NCBI RefSeq assembly: GCF_016107685.1
Contig: NZ_JABASY010000002.1
Span: 496,001-560,000, forward strand
Reading direction: 5' to 3'
Length of the DNA stretch: 64,000 nucleotides
Source of the DNA: Brevibacterium yomogidense
GTDB taxonomy: Bacteria; Actinomycetota; Actinomycetes; Actinomycetales; Brevibacteriaceae
Position numbers and translations under genes: made by a program. Under the pieces are notes generated by a model. The model saw nothing but the letters and a program-made list of their open reading frames with translations. It did no database searches and had not been told where the DNA came from. Below are positions 30,670 through 40,778 of this stretch, one piece after another; the first letter of the stretch is position 1; each line of letters starts with the position of its first letter.

Positions 30670-31514
30670 CGACCGCCCCGCAGCGGCTCGGCGCAGCCCT
30701 CGCCGCGAGCCCGCTCTGTGTGGGCGTCGACCCCCATCCGGGGGAGCTCGCGGCATGGGGGCTGCCCGACACGGCGGACGGGGCGCGCACGTTCGGCCTG
30801 CGCATCCTCGAGGCGACCGCGGCCGGCGGGGCCCGCGTCGTCAAGCCGCAGGTCGCACTGTTCGAGCGGTTCGGGTCCGCGGGCTTCGCTGTGCTCGAGG
30901 AGATCCTGTCGGCTGCGGCCGACGCGGAGCTCTTCACGATCGCGGACGCCAAGCGCGGCGACATCGGGTCGACGATGGCCGGCTACGCCTCCGCGTGGGT
31001 GCGGAGGGGCTCGCCCCTGCGTGCGGATGCCGTGACGGTGTCGCCGTACCTGGGCTTCGAATCGCTCCGGCCCGTGCTCGACCTCCTCGAAGCGGAGGAC
31101 GCGATGGTGTTCGCCCTCGCTCTCACGTCGAATCCCTCCGGCCCGGACGTCCAGCACGCCCGGAGGCCGGGCGGCGAGTCCGTGGGAGGGGCGATCATGA
31201 GGCTGTCCGCCGAAGAGGACGCGACACGCCCGGGACGCGTGGGCGTCGTCATCGGTGCGACCATTGGAACCGCAGCGGACGACCTGGGGATCGACGTCCC
31301 GGCGTTCCCCGGACCGGTCCTCACCCCCGGGTTCGGGGCGCAGGGTGCGGACGCGTCGGCCCTGCGGGCGCTGTTCGGACCGATCGCCCGCAATCGCCGA
31401 CTGGTGGTGAACGCGTCGAGGGGAGTCAGCGCCGCAGGGCCCTCCCGCAAGGCTCTCACCGGGAGAGTCTCAGAACTCACAGGTGAACTCGTGCGGGGCC
31501 TCGGCGTAGACTGA
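30666..31514 (+). CDS. pyrF: Orotidine 5'-phosphate decarboxylase, type 2
   Basis: 282 residues from GTG 30666, which overlaps the carB stop (GTGA) and has AGGAG five bases upstream; GTG 30660 is an alternative. Type-2 OMPDC features: [26 protein letters not shown], the catalytic [14 protein letters not shown] and C-terminal [11 protein letters not shown]. It decarboxylates OMP to UMP. It closes the pyr operon; pyrD and pyrE are not in the window. Its last codons overlap the TAGACT box of mihF. Confidence 0.96.
31507..31512 (+). promoter_or_regulatory. -10 element TAGACT of mihF-gmk
   Basis: TAGACT spans the end of pyrF and shares its last base with the pyrF TGA stop. mihF starts 58 bases later. 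Confidence 0.55.
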
Positions 31515-31522
31515 CCCGAAGA

Positions 31523-31542
31523 GAGCTTCCGCGCGGAAGCTC
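31523..31542 (+). promoter_or_regulatory. Perfect hairpin at the 5' end of the mihF leader
   Basis: GAGCTTCC (31523-31530), loop GCGC, GGAAGCTC (31535-31542). If transcription starts about seven bases after the -10 box, the stem begins only a few nucleotides from the mRNA 5' end. No T-run follows, so it is more likely a stabilising or regulatory stem than a terminator. Confidence 0.55.
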
Positions 31543-31570
31543 ACCGGACCCGGGACGAGGAGACACTGCC

Positions 31571-31885
31571 GTGGCACTTCCGCAGCTGACCCCGCAGGAA
31601 AGGGAAGCCGCTCTCGACAAGGCGTTCGCCGCCAGACAGGCGCGCGCTGAAGTCAAGGCGGCACTCAAGAACGGTGACACGACGCTCGCCGCGGTCCTGG
31701 AGAGGGCCGCAGACGACGAATCGCTGTGCAAGATGAAGGTCCATGACCTCCTCCGCTCGCTGCCCGGCGTGGGCGAACGACGTGCGACCGCCCTCATGGA
31801 GGAGTTCGGCATCGCCGCATCGCGGAGGATCAAGGGACTGGGCATCCACCAGAAGTCGGCTCTGCTCGACCGATTCGCCGGATGA
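31571..31885 (+). CDS. mihF: Actinobacterial integration host factor MihF
   Basis: 104 residues. All-helical nucleoid-associated protein with an H2TH-like fold that bends DNA; essential in mycobacteria. Conserved run [20 protein letters not shown], then [18 protein letters not shown]. The N-terminal helix ([24 protein letters not shown]) is basic. Unrelated in sequence to proteobacterial IHF. GTG 31571 has GAGGAG ten bases upstream. Four-base overlap with gmk; the mihF-gmk-rpoZ-coaBC-metK order is an actinobacterial hallmark. Confidence 0.95.
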   Translation: MALPQLTPQEREAALDKAFAARQARAEVKAALKNGDTTLAAVLERAADDESLCKMKVHDLLRSLPGVGERRATALMEEFGIAASRRIKGLGIHQKSALLDRFAG

Positions 31886-32442
31886 GCCGACTCACCGTAC
31901 TCGCAGGGCCCACAGCTGTCGGCAAGGGCACCGTGAGCGCCCACATCCGTGAGGCGCACCCGGAGGTCTGGTTCTCCGTGTCCGCCACTACGCGGCCTCC
32001 CCGCCCGGGCGAGATCGACGGCGTCCACTACCGGTTCCTCGACGACGAGCAGTTCGACCGCATGATCACGGGTGGGGAGCTGCTCGAGCACGCAGTCGTC
32101 CACGGCCGCAATCGCTACGGCACGCCGCGCCGTCCCGTGGAGGAGCAGATCGCCGGCGGCGGGTCACCGCTGCTGGAGATCGATCTGCAGGGCGCGCGCC
32201 AGGTGCGGGAGGCGATGCCGGACGCACTCTTCGTGTTCCTCGCGCCGCCCAGCTGGGACGAGCTCGTGAACCGGCTCATCGGTCGGGGGACGGAATCGAC
32301 GGAGGAGCAGGAACGCCGACTGGCGACCGCGCGGACCGAACTCGCCGCAGAACCGGAGTTCGACGTCACCATCGTCAACCACGATGTGCGCAGCGCTGCG
32401 GAGGAACTAGTAGACTTGATGGGTATCTCCCGGTCCGGCTAG
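31882..32442 (+). CDS. gmk: Guanylate kinase
   Basis: 186 residues. P-loop [12 protein letters not shown]-binding [19 protein letters not shown] and [15 protein letters not shown], and [14 protein letters not shown] are typical. It phosphorylates GMP to GDP. Coupled to mihF by ATGA. The N-terminus is short compared with E. coli Gmk but complete. Its last codons contain a TAGACT hexamer that could serve rpoZ. Confidence 0.96.
   Translation: MSRLTVLAGPTAVGKGTVSAHIREAHPEVWFSVSATTRPPRPGEIDGVHYRFLDDEQFDRMITGGELLEHAVVHGRNRYGTPRRPVEEQIAGGGSPLLEIDLQGARQVREAMPDALFVFLAPPSWDELVNRLIGRGTESTEEQERRLATARTELAAEPEFDVTIVNHDVRSAAEELVDLMGISRSG
32411..32416 (+). promoter_or_regulatory. Possible -10 element TAGACT for rpoZ inside gmk
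   Basis: TAGACT within the last ten codons of gmk, 92 bases before the rpoZ GTG. The same hexamer is used as a -10 box elsewhere in the window, but here it could be coding coincidence. Confidence 0.3.
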
Positions 32443-32508
32443 GGCCGGGCACCCGAACACGCACGCCCGGCACCGCCGTGCGCGCACCCGAAACACGAGG
32501 GAGAGCCT

Positions 32509-32901
32509 GTGGCACACACACCCGAGGGAATCACGTTCCCACCGATCGACGATCTGCTCGCCGTGACGGACTCGAAGTACGAGCTGGTCATCCAGGGATC
32601 CCGCCGGGCACGCCAGATCAACGCGTACTACGCGCAGCTGCAGGAGGGTCTGCTCGAGAACGTCGGACCGCTCGTGACGCCGGATGCGAACGAGAAGCCG
32701 CTGTCGATCGCACTCCGCGAGATCCACGAGGGCAAGCTCATCATGCGCGAGCCCACGGAAGCGGACTTCGCACCGGTCGCGGACCTGGACTACACCCACG
32801 ACTTCTCGTACGACGAGGCTTTCGGCGGTGACGCCTTCGGCGGCCAGAGCGCCATCACCGCCACCACCGACAGCAGCGCGCCGGACACCGCCACGGAATG
32901 A
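32509..32901 (+). CDS. rpoZ: RNA polymerase omega subunit
   Basis: 130 residues. Core motif [32 protein letters not shown] and [17 protein letters not shown] match actinobacterial omega, which helps fold the beta' subunit. The C-terminal ~35 residues are a variable acidic/Gly-rich tail ([19 protein letters not shown]). GTG 32509 is preceded by GAGGGAGAG. Overlaps coaBC by four bases. Confidence 0.95.
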   Translation: MAHTPEGITFPPIDDLLAVTDSKYELVIQGSRRARQINAYYAQLQEGLLENVGPLVTPDANEKPLSIALREIHEGKLIMREPTEADFAPVADLDYTHDFSYDEAFGGDAFGGQSAITATTDSSAPDTATE

Positions 32902-34229
32902 GGATCGTCCTCGGCGTCACCGGGGGGATCGCGGCGTACAAGGCCGCGCACGTCCTCCGGGGTCTCCGTGAACGCGGCCATGCCGTCCGCGTGGTGCCCA
33001 CGGAGGCCGCCCTGCGCTTCGTCGGAGCGGCGACATGGGAGGCCCTCAGCGGCGAGCCCGTGACGACGAGCGTGTTCGAAGGCGTCGAGCGCGTCGAGCA
33101 CGTGCGCATCGGACACGAAGCAGATCTCGTCGTCGTCGCACCGGCGACCGCCGACCTCCTGGCCCGTGCGCGCATGGGACTGGCCGACGACCTCCTCACC
33201 GCGACCCTCCTCACCGCCACCTGCCCGGTGGTCGCCGCCCCCGCGATGCACACGGAGATGTGGTTCAACCCCGCAACCGTCGATAACGTCGCGGTGCTGC
33301 GGACCCGCGGCTGGACCGTCATCGAACCGGCCTCCGGACGGCTCACCGGTGCCGACACCGGACCCGGTCGACTGCCGGAGCCCGACGACATCATCCGTGA
33401 GGCGCTCGCAGCGACCGGCCGATCCGCGTCGCCGGCTGAGCGCACCTCCGACAGCACACCCGCAGGAAGCAGCTCCAGGACCGGCGTGAGCGCGGAAGAC
33501 CGGACCGGAGCCCACGGCGAGGGCGAGCCCGGGCCGCTGCACGGCGTCGAGGTCGTCGTGAGCGCCGGGGGCACCCGCGAACCGCTGGACCCCGTCCGGT
33601 TCCTCGGCAACCGCTCGTCGGGGAAGCAGGGGGCCGCCCTCGCCGCCGCGGCGGCGCACGCGGGCGCTCGCACGACCCTGGTCGCCGCGAACGTCGATTC
33701 CGGGGTGCTGGCGGAACTGCCCGGAACCGTCGCCGTGGACGAGGTGTCGACGACGGCGGAGCTCGAAGCAGCCTGCACCTCTCACGCGTCGACCGCCGAC
33801 GTCCTCATCATGGCGGCCGCGGTCGCGGACTACCGTCCCGCGGAGACGGCGACCCACAAGATGAAGAAGTCCGGCGACGACCTCACGATCGCGCTCGTCG
33901 AGAACCCGGACATCCTCCGCGGACTCGTCGAGGCCCGCGACGCCGGCCGCTCGCGCACCGGCCAGATCCTCGTGGGCTTCGCCGCGGAGACCGGTTCCCC
34001 CGACAAGCCCGCTGACGTGCTGGCCCAGGAGAAGCTGCTCCGCAAGGGCTGCGATCTCCTCGTCTTCAACGACGTGTCGGGTGACCGCGCGTTCGGAACC
34101 GACGACAACTCCGTGATCGTCTACCGGCCTGGGCCCGGCGGTGCGGAGGAGGTCGCACGCAGCGACGGCTCGAAGGCCGACGTGTCGAATGATGTCATCG
34201 CCGCAGTGGCGGCCGAACGCAGTCGATAG
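32898..34229 (+). CDS. coaBC: Bifunctional phosphopantothenoylcysteine decarboxylase / phosphopantothenate-cysteine ligase
   Basis: 443 residues. N-terminal FMN flavoprotein (CoaC): [20 protein letters not shown], catalytic His in [16 protein letters not shown], and [12 protein letters not shown], where the actinobacterial His replaces Asn of the PxMNxxMW motif. A disordered, Ser/Thr-rich linker (~residues 175-210) leads to Coa[31 protein letters not shown] start and [12 protein letters not shown], then KMKKSG. Two steps of CoA synthesis. Its TAG stop forms the first three bases of the metK -10 box. Confidence 0.96.
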   Translation: MRIVLGVTGGIAAYKAAHVLRGLRERGHAVRVVPTEAALRFVGAATWEALSGEPVTTSVFEGVERVEHVRIGHEADLVVVAPATADLLARARMGLADDLLTATLLTATCPVVAAPAMHTEMWFNPATVDNVAVLRTRGWTVIEPASGRLTGADTGPGRLPEPDDIIREALAATGRSASPAERTSDSTPAGSSSRTGVSAEDRTGAHGEGEPGPLHGVEVVVSAGGTREPLDPVRFLGNRSSGKQGAALAAAAAHAGARTTLVAANVDSGVLAELPGTVAVDEVSTTAELEAACTSHASTADVLIMAAAVADYRPAETATHKMKKSGDDLTIALVENPDILRGLVEARDAGRSRTGQILVGFAAETGSPDKPADVLAQEKLLRKGCDLLVFNDVSGDRAFGTDDNSVIVYRPGPGGAEEVARSDGSKADVSNDVIAAVAAERSR

Positions 34230-34232
34230 GAT
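34227..34232 (+). promoter_or_regulatory. -10 element TAGGAT of metK, leaderless
   Basis: TAGGAT ends six bases before GTG 34239; the TAG is also the coaBC stop codon. No RBS is present. No SAM riboswitch can fit. Confidence 0.55.
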
Positions 34233-34238
34233 TCCCCC

Positions 34239-35441
34239 GTGACTTCTCCTTATCTCCGCCACTTCACGTCCGAATCGGTGACCGAGGGCCATCCCGACAA
34301 GATCTGCGATCAGATCAGCGACGCGGTCCTCGACGAACTGCTGCGTCAGGACCCGGCCTCGAAGGTGGCGGTGGAGACGCTCGTGACGACGGGGCTCGTC
34401 CACGTCGCCGGTGAGGTGAAGTCCTCGGCCTATGCGGACGTCGCCACGATCGTGCGGGACATCATCACGGGGATCGGCTACGACTCGTCCGACAAGGGCT
34501 TCGACGGCCACAGCTGCGGTGTGTCCGTGTCGATCGGCGCGCAGTCCTCGGACATCAGCGCGGGCGTCGAGACATCGTACGAACGGCGGTCGGGCACGTC
34601 GGACGACTCGGACCACAGCACGTCGATCGGCGCGGGCGACCAGGGGCTCATGTTCGGGTACGCGGACGATTCGACGGACGTCCTCATGCCGCTGCCGATC
34701 CACCTCGCCCACCGGCTGTCGGAGCGGCTGTCCCAGGTGCGGAAGCAGGGCCACCTGCCGCATCTGCGCCCGGACGGCAAGACGCAGGTGACGATCGGCT
34801 ATGACGGGGACCGTGCGGTCACCCTCGAAGCGGTCGTCGTCTCCACGCAGCACGCCCGCGAGTACACGCAGGAGAAGCTGAGCGCAGACCTGCACGAGGC
34901 GGTCATCGAACCGGTGCTCGCGGACTTCGCCCTGGACACGTCCGGGACGGAGTACTTCATCAACCCGGCGGGCGCCTTCGTCATCGGCGGGCCGATGGGG
35001 GACGCGGGGCTCACCGGGCGCAAGATCATCGTGGACACGTACGGCGGCTTCGCCCGCCACGGCGGCGGCGCCTTCTCCGGCAAGGACCCGTCGAAGGTCG
35101 ACCGGTCCGCAGCGTACGCGATGCGCTGGGTCGCGAAGAACGTGGTGGCGTCGGGACTGGCGAGGCGGGCGGAGGTGCAGGTCGCCTATGCGATCGGCCG
35201 CAGCGAGCCGGTCGGCCTGTATGTCGAGACGTTCGGCACGGAGCAGGCTGACCCGCAGCGGATCGCCGCGGCGATCCGTGAGGTCTTCCCGCTGCGGCCC
35301 GCGGAGATCATCCGCGAGCTCGAACTCATTCGACCCATCTACTCGCAGACCTCCGCCTACGGGCACTTCGGACGGACCGGTGACGCATTCACGTGGGAGC
35401 GGACCGACAAGGCGGAGGCGCTCGCGGCCCTCGTCGGCTGA
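34239..35441 (+). CDS. metK: S-adenosylmethionine synthetase
   Basis: 400 residues, three similar domains. [37 protein letters not shown], and [19 protein letters not shown] with its Lys are all intact. C-terminal [22 protein letters not shown] is typical. Makes SAM from Met and ATP. The start context suggests a leaderless mRNA. The stop overlaps the priA start by one base (TGATG). Confidence 0.97.
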   Translation: MTSPYLRHFTSESVTEGHPDKICDQISDAVLDELLRQDPASKVAVETLVTTGLVHVAGEVKSSAYADVATIVRDIITGIGYDSSDKGFDGHSCGVSVSIGAQSSDISAGVETSYERRSGTSDDSDHSTSIGAGDQGLMFGYADDSTDVLMPLPIHLAHRLSERLSQVRKQGHLPHLRPDGKTQVTIGYDGDRAVTLEAVVVSTQHAREYTQEKLSADLHEAVIEPVLADFALDTSGTEYFINPAGAFVIGGPMGDAGLTGRKIIVDTYGGFARHGGGAFSGKDPSKVDRSAAYAMRWVAKNVVASGLARRAEVQVAYAIGRSEPVGLYVETFGTEQADPQRIAAAIREVFPLRPAEIIRELELIRPIYSQTSAYGHFGRTGDAFTWERTDKAEALAALVG

Positions 35442-37510
35442 TGGGCTCCCAGCCGTCCCTGCTGGGTGACGACGACGGGGGTCTGCGCCTGCGGGGCGGA
35501 CTCGCACCCGCGCCGGCACTCCCGGTGGCCCGGGTCCTCCTCGAGACCGCGGTCCCTCACCTGGCGCGCACCTTCGACTACGGGGTGACCCAGCAGCAGG
35601 ACGCCGAGGCCGTGGTCGGTGTGCGCGTGCGCGTGCGCTTCTCCGGTCGTCTCGTCTCCGGGTTCCTGCTCGAGCGCGTGGACGGCACGGACGTCGTCGG
35701 TCCGCTCGCTCCGCTCGAACGGGTCGTCTCGGCACTGCCGGTGGCGGACGAGGGGGTGATGGAGCTCGTGCACGCGGTGGCGGAGCGCTGGGCGGGCACT
35801 CTGCCGGACGTGCTGAGGCTCGCGGTGCCGCCGCGCCACGCCGCGGGTGAGCGCAGTGCACTGGCCGCGCTCGAGCGTGCGCAGGAAGAACCTCCCCCGG
35901 AGCCGGACCCGCAGGAGTTCCCCGCACCGGACGACGCCCCCCTGGCACTCGCCGCGTATGTCGAAGCGCTCACGGACTGGCTGACGGAGGATTCCACAGA
36001 CTCCAAAGGCTCCGCAGACGCACCTCCACAGGGTCCTCGTGCGGCCGCAGCGCTCACGCCCGGCGGCGAACCCGGCACGGGATGGATCACGGCCGGGCTG
36101 CACGCGGCGGCGGTCGTCATCGCGGCGGGTCGCTCCGTGCTCTGGGTGGTGCCGGATCACCGGGAGCTGGACGCGCTCTCCGCACGACTGGGCCCGCTCG
36201 CCTCACAGACGGTGCGCCTGTCCGCGGATCAGGGTCCGCAGGCCCGCTGGTCCGCGTGGGTGCGGGCGCACGTGGGCGGGGCGCGCCTCGTCATCGGGAC
36301 GCGGGCCGCGGCGTTCGCGCCGCTGTCCGACCTGGGGCTGGTGCTCCTCGTCGAGGACGGCAGCGACCACTACGCGGAGCAGAGGGCGCCGTACCCGCAC
36401 GCGCGCGAGGTCTGCCTCCTGCGGGTGCGGCAGACCGGGGCCGCGCTGCTCATGCTCGACCACACGCGCACCGTCGAGGCGCAGCGGCTCGTGGAGACCG
36501 GCTGGATCGGCTCGATCGACAGGGGGCGCGACGAGCGTCGGCGCACCGCCCCGCTCGTGCTCCTGCCCCACGGGGATGGCGCTCCGGAGCGGATGCCGCC
36601 GGAGGCGTTCGACATCCTGCGGGGCGCCCTGGGCCGCACCCGGCGGGAGACCGCCCACGGCCCGGTGCTCGTCCAGGTGCCCCGCTCCGGGTATCTCCCC
36701 GTCGTCGCGTGCGCCCGCTGCGGCGATCTGCTGGACTGCCCGCGCTGCGGCCGCCGGCTCTCCGCTGCGGCCGCGACCGGCCCGTTCGCGTGCGCGGGCT
36801 GCGGTCTGCGGGAGGAGACCTGTGCGTGTGCCCGCTGCGGAGGCACCCGCGTGCGCGCGGTGGTCCGCGGGCTCGAGCGGACTGTCGAGGAGCTCACGCG
36901 CGCTTTCTCCGAGGTGCCCGTCATCCGGTCCGGAGGCGAGGAGATCGTGAACGCGGTGGGCGACGAGCAGGCGATCGTCGTCGCGACGACGGGGGCGGAA
37001 CCCTACGCGGCCGGGGGCTACGCAGCGGCACTGCTGCTCGATTCACTGTGGCCCGGGCCCGGGCTGGACGGCGTGGGCCGTGCGATCGCCCGGCGGCTGC
37101 GGGCCCTCGCCCTCGTCCGTTCCTCCGGTGACGGGGGCCGTGCGCTCGTCCTGGACTCCACCGACGTCGTCGTCCGCGTCCTCCAGACGTTCGACCCGGT
37201 CCGCTACGCGCACGGGGAGCTCGCCGACCGTCAGGCGACGGGCCTTCCCCCCGTCTCCCGCACCGTGAAGCTGACCGGCGACCGCCGTGAGGTCCTCGCG
37301 GTCCTCGAACGGCTCACCCGGGACGTGGGCGATGACGTCCTGCGGCCGCTGCTGACGACGGACGACGAGGACGCGCACTCCCGCCTCCTGGCGTTCCCGC
37401 TCGCCTCCTCGTCGCGGGTGTCCCTCGCGCTCAGGGCGATCGCGGTGCACAGGTCCGCCACGGGGAGTCCGGTCGTCCGCCACGTGCTCGATCCGGTGGG
37501 TGCGCTCTGA
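35441..37510 (+). CDS. priA: Primosomal protein N' (PriA), helicase-deficient actinobacterial form
   Basis: 689 residues. The 3'-end-binding N-terminal domain (PVARVLLETAVPHLARTFDYGVT) and the zinc region with paired Cys (CARCGDLLDCPRCGR and CAGCGLREETCACARCGG, about 424-469) identify PriA. The Walker A GxTGSGKT is absent; the corresponding area reads TPGGEPGTGWITAGLH, and the DEEH box is EDGSD. It therefore cannot act as an ATP-driven helicase, as known for other actinobacterial PriA proteins, and probably works as a structural replication-restart factor. Starts at ATG 35441 overlapping the metK stop. Confidence 0.9.
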   Translation: MGSQPSLLGDDDGGLRLRGGLAPAPALPVARVLLETAVPHLARTFDYGVTQQQDAEAVVGVRVRVRFSGRLVSGFLLERVDGTDVVGPLAPLERVVSALPVADEGVMELVHAVAERWAGTLPDVLRLAVPPRHAAGERSALAALERAQEEPPPEPDPQEFPAPDDAPLALAAYVEALTDWLTEDSTDSKGSADAPPQGPRAAAALTPGGEPGTGWITAGLHAAAVVIAAGRSVLWVVPDHRELDALSARLGPLASQTVRLSADQGPQARWSAWVRAHVGGARLVIGTRAAAFAPLSDLGLVLLVEDGSDHYAEQRAPYPHAREVCLLRVRQTGAALLMLDHTRTVEAQRLVETGWIGSIDRGRDERRRTAPLVLLPHGDGAPERMPPEAFDILRGALGRTRRETAHGPVLVQVPRSGYLPVVACARCGDLLDCPRCGRRLSAAAATGPFACAGCGLREETCACARCGGTRVRAVVRGLERTVEELTRAFSEVPVIRSGGEEIVNAVGDEQAIVVATTGAEPYAAGGYAAALLLDSLWPGPGLDGVGRAIARRLRALALVRSSGDGGRALVLDSTDVVVRVLQTFDPVRYAHGELADRQATGLPPVSRTVKLTGDRREVLAVLERLTRDVGDDVLRPLLTTDDEDAHSRLLAFPLASSSRVSLALRAIAVHRSATGSPVVRHVLDPVGAL

Positions 37511-37572
37511 CCCGTCGCGCCCGGAACTCCCGTCTCACCCGTCCGCTGTGCCCCGCCGCCTCTCGCAGGCGG

Positions 37573-37605
37573 TGGGCGTGAGAATAGACTGATGGGCGTG
37601 AGAAT
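37573..37605 (+). repeat. 13-nt direct repeat spanning the fmt promoter and start
   Basis: TGGGCGTGAGAAT occurs at 37573-37585 and again at 37593-37605, a 20-base period. The upstream copy encodes GTG GGC GTG AGA ATA GAC TGA (MGVRID-stop), echoing the fmt N-terminus MGVRI, and its TGA overlaps ATG 37592. The TAGACT -10 box lies at the junction of the two copies. Confidence 0.75.
37585..37590 (+). promoter_or_regulatory. -10 element TAGACT of fmt, leaderless
   Basis: TAGACT ends seven bases before GTG 37598, the same spacing as at other genes here; this favours GTG 37598 over ATG 37592, which would be only one base away. Confidence 0.55.
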
Positions 37606-38536
37606 CGTCTTCGCCGGCACCCCGTACGCGGCTGTGCCCTCCCTCGATGCCCTGCACGCGGACCACGAGGTCGTCGCGGTGCTGACGCGTCCCGACGCCC
37701 CCGTGGGGCGCAGACGCGTCCTCACGCCCAGCCCGGTGAAGCGGCGGGCGGAGGAACTGGGCCTGCCCGTGCTCGAGGCGGCCCGACTGCGCGGCGAGGT
37801 GCTCGATGAGCTCGCCGCACTGGAGGCGGACGCCGTCGCCGTCGTCGCGTTCGGTGCGATCGCGGGCCCGCGCGCACTGGCGACGTCCCGGCTGGGCTGG
37901 TTCAACCTCCACTTCTCCCTGCTGCCGGAGTTCCGCGGGGCGGCTCCCGTGCAGCGGGCGCTCATGGCCGGTCGCACCCGCTCCGGCCTCACGGTGTTCC
38001 GGATCGACGAGGGGATGGACACGGGGCCTGTCCTGCTCCAGCGCACGCTCGACCTGCCGGCGGCGGACGCCGGCGACGTGCTCGCCGACTATGCCGAGGC
38101 CGGGGCCGGTCTGCTCGCGCAGGCCTTCCGCCTGCTCGCCGCGTCCGATGCCTCCCTCGCACCGCAGGAGGGGACGCCGAGCCACGCGGAGAAGATCGAC
38201 CCGGCTGAGGGTCGGCTGAACTTCGCTCGCACCACCGCCGAGGTGCTGGCCCGGGCCCGCGGAGTCTCCCCGTCACCCGGTGCCTGGTCGCTCATGGACG
38301 GCCAGCGGACGAAGCTCGCCGGACTCACCGAGGCCCTGCCGGGCGATCCGCGTCCGGCCCCCGGACGGATCGAGGCGGCACCCGACGGCGCCGTGGTCGG
38401 CACCGGGGACGGCGCGGTGCGGCTGGCACGCATCCAGCCCTTCGGCAAGCCGATGCGCGACGCACCCGACTTCCTGCGCGGCCGACCGGATGCGGCCTTC
38501 GACGTGCACGACGACCCGAACGGGGACCCACGATGA
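37598..38536 (+). CDS. fmt: Methionyl-tRNA formyltransferase
   Basis: 312 residues from GTG 37598 (MRIVFAGTP, the usual family start); ATG 37592 would add two residues. Formyl-transfer motif NLHFSLLPEFRGAAPVQRAL contains the catalytic Asn and His; the common Pro of HPS is Phe here. The folate-side DEGMDTGPVLLQ has the Asp. C-terminal OB-like domain from SHAEKIDPAEGRLNF, with FGKPMRDAPDF near the end. It formylates initiator Met-tRNA. ATGA overlap with rsmB. Confidence 0.95.
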   Translation: MRIVFAGTPYAAVPSLDALHADHEVVAVLTRPDAPVGRRRVLTPSPVKRRAEELGLPVLEAARLRGEVLDELAALEADAVAVVAFGAIAGPRALATSRLGWFNLHFSLLPEFRGAAPVQRALMAGRTRSGLTVFRIDEGMDTGPVLLQRTLDLPAADAGDVLADYAEAGAGLLAQAFRLLAASDASLAPQEGTPSHAEKIDPAEGRLNFARTTAEVLARARGVSPSPGAWSLMDGQRTKLAGLTEALPGDPRPAPGRIEAAPDGAVVGTGDGAVRLARIQPFGKPMRDAPDFLRGRPDAAFDVHDDPNGDPR

Positions 38537-40098
38537 ACGAGCAGAGACGCCGCGACGGCGACCGCGGTCGGCAGGGACGGCACGACGGACCGCCGGGACG
38601 TCGCGAGGGGCGGGCACGTCGCGGAGGCAGTTCCGGGCAGGGGGACGGACGCGGCCCCCGTCAGCGGGACGGGCGGGCGCCTCGGCGACGGGGTGCCGAC
38701 TCCACCGGCGCACGGGACGTGGCGCTCGCGGTCCTCACCGAGGTCGACGAAGCGGACGCGTACGCGAACCTCCTCCTGCCGTCGCGACTGCGACAGGCGG
38801 GCCTGGATGCGCGCGACGCCTCGCTCACGACGGAACTGACCTACGGCACGCTGCGCGGACTGGGACTCTACGACGCGGTCGTCGAAGCGGCCGCGGACCG
38901 CCACCCCGCGGATCTCGACCCGCGCACAGCGTCGGCCGTGCGCATGGGGGCCCACCAGCTGCTCAGCATGCGCATCGCGGACCATGCGGCAGTCTCCGAG
39001 ACGGTCGACGCGCTGCGACGGGCCGGCGGCGGCCGCGCGAGCGGACTCGTCAACGCGGTCCTGCGGCGAATCTCGGCACAGGGCCGGGAGGCCTGGCTCA
39101 CCCAGCTCACTGCGGACCGGAGCCCGGACGACGCCCTCGCACTCACCACCTCCCACCCCGCCTGGATCGTGAGGGCCCTGCGGATCGCACTGCGCGGTCA
39201 CGGTCGCGGGGGAGACGGACTCGACGACGCGCTTCGGTCCGTGCTCGAGGCGGACAACACCCCGGCGAAGGTGAGCCTCGCGGCGCTGCCCGGACACGCG
39301 GACCGTGACGACCTCATCGCCCGCGCGGGCAACGGGGCAGCCCTGACGGCGGGGGACCTCTCACCGATCGGGCTCGTGCTCTCGGCCGGGGACCCGCGCG
39401 ACGTGCCGGGCGTCTCCGCCGCGACGGTGCGGGTGCAGGACCAGGGCTCCCAGCTCGTCGCCCTGGCACTCGCCCACGCGGACACGGCCGCGTCACCGCG
39501 CTGGCTCGACCTGTGCGCCGGACCAGGAGGCAAGACCGCGGTGCTGGGCGGCATCGCCGCCGGCAGGGACGGCCACGTCCACGCGGTCGACTCCTCCTCA
39601 CACCGCACCCGGCTCGTCGAGGACTCGACGCAGGCCTCCCGCGGCAGTGTCGACATAGCCCACGCGGACGGCCGCACCGTCGGCACGGACCGACCCGGCG
39701 AGTTCTCCGGCGTGCTCGTCGACGTCCCCTGCACCGGGCTGGGCGCACTGCGCAGACGCCCCGAGGCGCGGTGGCGCAGGCGACCCGACGACGTCGCGGC
39801 ACTGGCCCCGCTGCAGTCCGCACTGCTGCGATCCGCGATCGACGCGTGCCGCCCCGGCGGGATCATCGCCTACTCCACCTGCTCACCCCACTGGGCGGAG
39901 ACCGCCGGCATCGTCGACGAGGCACTGGATTCCGGCGACGTCGCCGTCCTCGACGCACCCGCGGTGCTCGCCCGACTGTCAGGCCGCGCCGCGGACACCT
40001 TCGCGTCCGCCTCACGCGGGGACGGCCGCTACGCCCAGATGTGGCCGGACATCCACGGATCGGACGCCATGTTCCTCGCCCTGCTGGTCCGGCGCTAG
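38533..40098 (+). CDS. rsmB: 16S rRNA m5C967 methyltransferase family protein RsmB (Fmu)
   Basis: 521 residues. Residues 1-57 are Arg/Gly-rich and disordered, possibly RNA-binding. Next comes a NusB-like domain ([23 protein letters not shown]), then the SAM-binding Rossmann domain with [11 protein letters not shown] (~326-336). Catalytic cysteines are C400 ([17 protein letters not shown]) and C450 ([10 protein letters not shown]). Typical of NOL1/NOP2/Sun enzymes. Coupled to fmt; fmt-rsmB-rpe is conserved in actinobacteria. Its TAG stop is part of the rpe -10 box. Confidence 0.94.
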   Translation: MNEQRRRDGDRGRQGRHDGPPGRREGRARRGGSSGQGDGRGPRQRDGRAPRRRGADSTGARDVALAVLTEVDEADAYANLLLPSRLRQAGLDARDASLTTELTYGTLRGLGLYDAVVEAAADRHPADLDPRTASAVRMGAHQLLSMRIADHAAVSETVDALRRAGGGRASGLVNAVLRRISAQGREAWLTQLTADRSPDDALALTTSHPAWIVRALRIALRGHGRGGDGLDDALRSVLEADNTPAKVSLAALPGHADRDDLIARAGNGAALTAGDLSPIGLVLSAGDPRDVPGVSAATVRVQDQGSQLVALALAHADTAASPRWLDLCAGPGGKTAVLGGIAAGRDGHVHAVDSSSHRTRLVEDSTQASRGSVDIAHADGRTVGTDRPGEFSGVLVDVPCTGLGALRRRPEARWRRRPDDVAALAPLQSALLRSAIDACRPGGIIAYSTCSPHWAETAGIVDEALDSGDVAVLDAPAVLARLSGRAADTFASASRGDGRYAQMWPDIHGSDAMFLALLVRR

Positions 40099-40101
40099 GC
40101 T
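40096..40101 (+). promoter_or_regulatory. -10 element TAGGCT of rpe, leaderless
   Basis: TAGGCT ends seven bases before GTG 40109; the TAG is also the rsmB stop codon. Confidence 0.6.
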
Positions 40102-40108
40102 GGACCCC

Positions 40109-40774
40109 GTGGGCATACACATCAATCCGAGCATCCTCTCCGCCGACTTCGCGGACCTCACGGGCGAACTGCAGCGCATCAGGAACGCAGACATGGCGCA
40201 CGTCGACGTGATGGACAACCACTTCGTCCCGAACCTCACGTTCGGCCCGCCGGTCGTCGAACGGATCCACGCGGTCTCGCCGATCCCACTCGACGCGCAC
40301 CTCATGATCGAGGACCCCGACACGTGGGCGCCGGTGTACGCGGAGATCGGGTGCCAGTCCGTCACCTTCCACCTCGAAGCCGCGGCGGCACCCGTGCGGC
40401 TCGCACGCGAACTGCGCGCCGCAGGTGCACGAGCGAGCGTGGCCGTGCGGCCCGCGACCCCCATCGAACCGCTCATCGACCTGCTGCCCGAATTCGACCA
40501 GGTGCTCATCATGACCGTCGAGCCCGGCTTCGGGGGGCAGAAGTTCCTGGACGTCTGCCTGCCGAAGATCCGTCGGATGCGCGAGGCGATCAGTGCCTCC
40601 GGCCTCGACGTCATGCTGCAGGTGGACGGCGGCGTATCGGCCTCGACGATCGAACGGGCCGTGGACGCGGGCGCGAACGTCCTCGTCGCGGGTTCCGCGG
40701 TGTACGGGGCGGATGACGCCGATGCGGCGATCGCCTCGCTGCGGGCGACCGCCGAACGCGTCGCGGAGCACTGA
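40109..40774 (+). CDS. rpe: Ribulose-phosphate 3-epimerase
   Basis: 221 residues, TIM barrel. [33 protein letters not shown] (metal ligands and catalytic Asp), [21 protein letters not shown] and [28 protein letters not shown] (second Asp) are complete. Interconverts Ru5P and Xu5P in the pentose phosphate pathway. GTG start without RBS, seven bases after a -10 box. pnuC follows after four bases. Confidence 0.97.
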   Translation: MGIHINPSILSADFADLTGELQRIRNADMAHVDVMDNHFVPNLTFGPPVVERIHAVSPIPLDAHLMIEDPDTWAPVYAEIGCQSVTFHLEAAAAPVRLARELRAAGARASVAVRPATPIEPLIDLLPEFDQVLIMTVEPGFGGQKFLDVCLPKIRRMREAISASGLDVMLQVDGGVSASTIERAVDAGANVLVAGSAVYGADDADAAIASLRATAERVAEH

Positions 40775-40778
40775 GCCC

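Noticed and set aside
34200-34245. SAM riboswitch before metK
   Set aside because: metK starts ten bases after the coaBC stop and appears leaderless; there is no space for a riboswitch.
35441-37510. priA as a degraded pseudogene because Walker A and DEEH are missing
   Set aside because: Loss of helicase motifs is normal for actinobacterial PriA; the frame, zinc cysteines and length are intact.
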